13,949 nt of DNA. Origin: an uncultured Anaerotruncus sp. Lineage in GTDB: Bacteria; Bacillota; Clostridia; Oscillospirales; Ruminococcaceae. Positions 13,844 to 13,949 of this stretch are shown one piece after another. The notes under the pieces are model-generated. The model did no database searches and was not told where the DNA came from. It saw nothing but the letters and a program-made list of their open reading frames with translations. The stretch is from contig CAJUJI010000070.1 of assembly GCA_910586875.1 (NCBI GenBank), positions 1-13,949 of the forward strand, written 5' to 3'. The first letter of the stretch is position 1. Each line of letters starts with the position of its first letter. Both the position numbers and the translations under genes were made by a program.

Positions 13844-13872
13844 ATTATATCACATCCAGGAAATCAATACAA
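13844..13872 (-). promoter_or_regulatory. Promoter of the two-component system
   Basis: On the minus strand TTGTAT (13872-13867) and a perfect TATAAT (13849-13844) are 17 bp apart, with a TG one base before the -10 (extended -10). The remaining 77 bp up to the end of the window show no gene I can support. Confidence 0.78.
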
Positions 13873-13949
13873 TCGTCCTAGGGATTGCGTTTTATAAAAT
13901 TTGCTTTTGTCGCCTGTTGCAGTCGTGCTATACATGAGCTTTCCTGCAC

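Noticed and set aside
13873..13949. Possible minus-strand gene end at the window edge
   Set aside because: All three frames give short unremarkable peptides with no codon or motif support, so no feature is claimed.
1..13949. Search for CRISPR arrays, tRNA or rRNA genes, insertion sequences, integrase and att repeats
   Set aside because: By eye no regularly spaced repeats, cloverleaf, rRNA segment, transposase or recombinase was seen in the window.

Overview
The window looks like a stretch of chromosome from a Gram-positive anaerobe, most likely a clostridial Firmicute of the Oscillospiraceae/Ruminococcaceae type. Reasons seen in the sequence: strong AGGAGG-type ribosome binding sites, SigA-like promoters (for example TTGACA-N17-TATTAT), the redox repressor Rex, a lipoprotein rather than a free periplasmic binding protein, a membrane-anchored HtrA with a cytoplasmic tail, and a cobalamin riboswitch with an intrinsic terminator. 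The genus assignment is inference; there is no rRNA here.

Layout. Bases 1-60 hold the last codons of a plus-strand gene, followed by a strong hairpin. Bases 122-3723 are minus-strand genes. They read rex, then (after a terminator) a TIM-barrel amidohydrolase, then a possible tiny overlapping ORF; a fresh promoter then drives a COG2426 'small multidrug export' membrane protein and an oligosaccharide flippase with a TTG start. Bases 3890-4284 are a lone 109-residue protein of unknown function whose promoter contains a palindrome. Bases 4299-5824 form a compact regulatory island: an Xre/ImmR-like repressor and an ImmA/IrrE-like metalloprotease on the plus strand, divergent from a 66-residue helical protein and a sigma-70 region-4-like protein on the minus strand. 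The roughly 160 bp between them carry a cluster of TCACAC-type repeats over the promoters. A maltose/galactoside O-acetyltransferase follows at 5895-6446.

Bases 6475-9767 are a complete B12-uptake operon: promoter, cobalamin riboswitch, terminator, substrate-binding lipoprotein, FecCD/BtuC permease and BtuD-type ATPase. It ends in a bidirectional hairpin shared with the convergent htrA gene. Bases 9839-13872 (minus strand) encode an OmpR-family response regulator, its sensor histidine kinase and the HtrA protease, a layout reminiscent of CssRS/HtrA envelope stress control.

The most intriguing part is the orphan ImmR/ImmA module: it has the switch of an integrative element (repressor plus anti-repressor protease, divergent small regulators, operator array), but no integrase, excisionase or att site is visible in the window. 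Other points worth checking are an SD-preceded micro-ORF containing a canonical A AAA AAG slippery heptamer that overlaps the amidohydrolase stop, and the palindromes inside two promoters.
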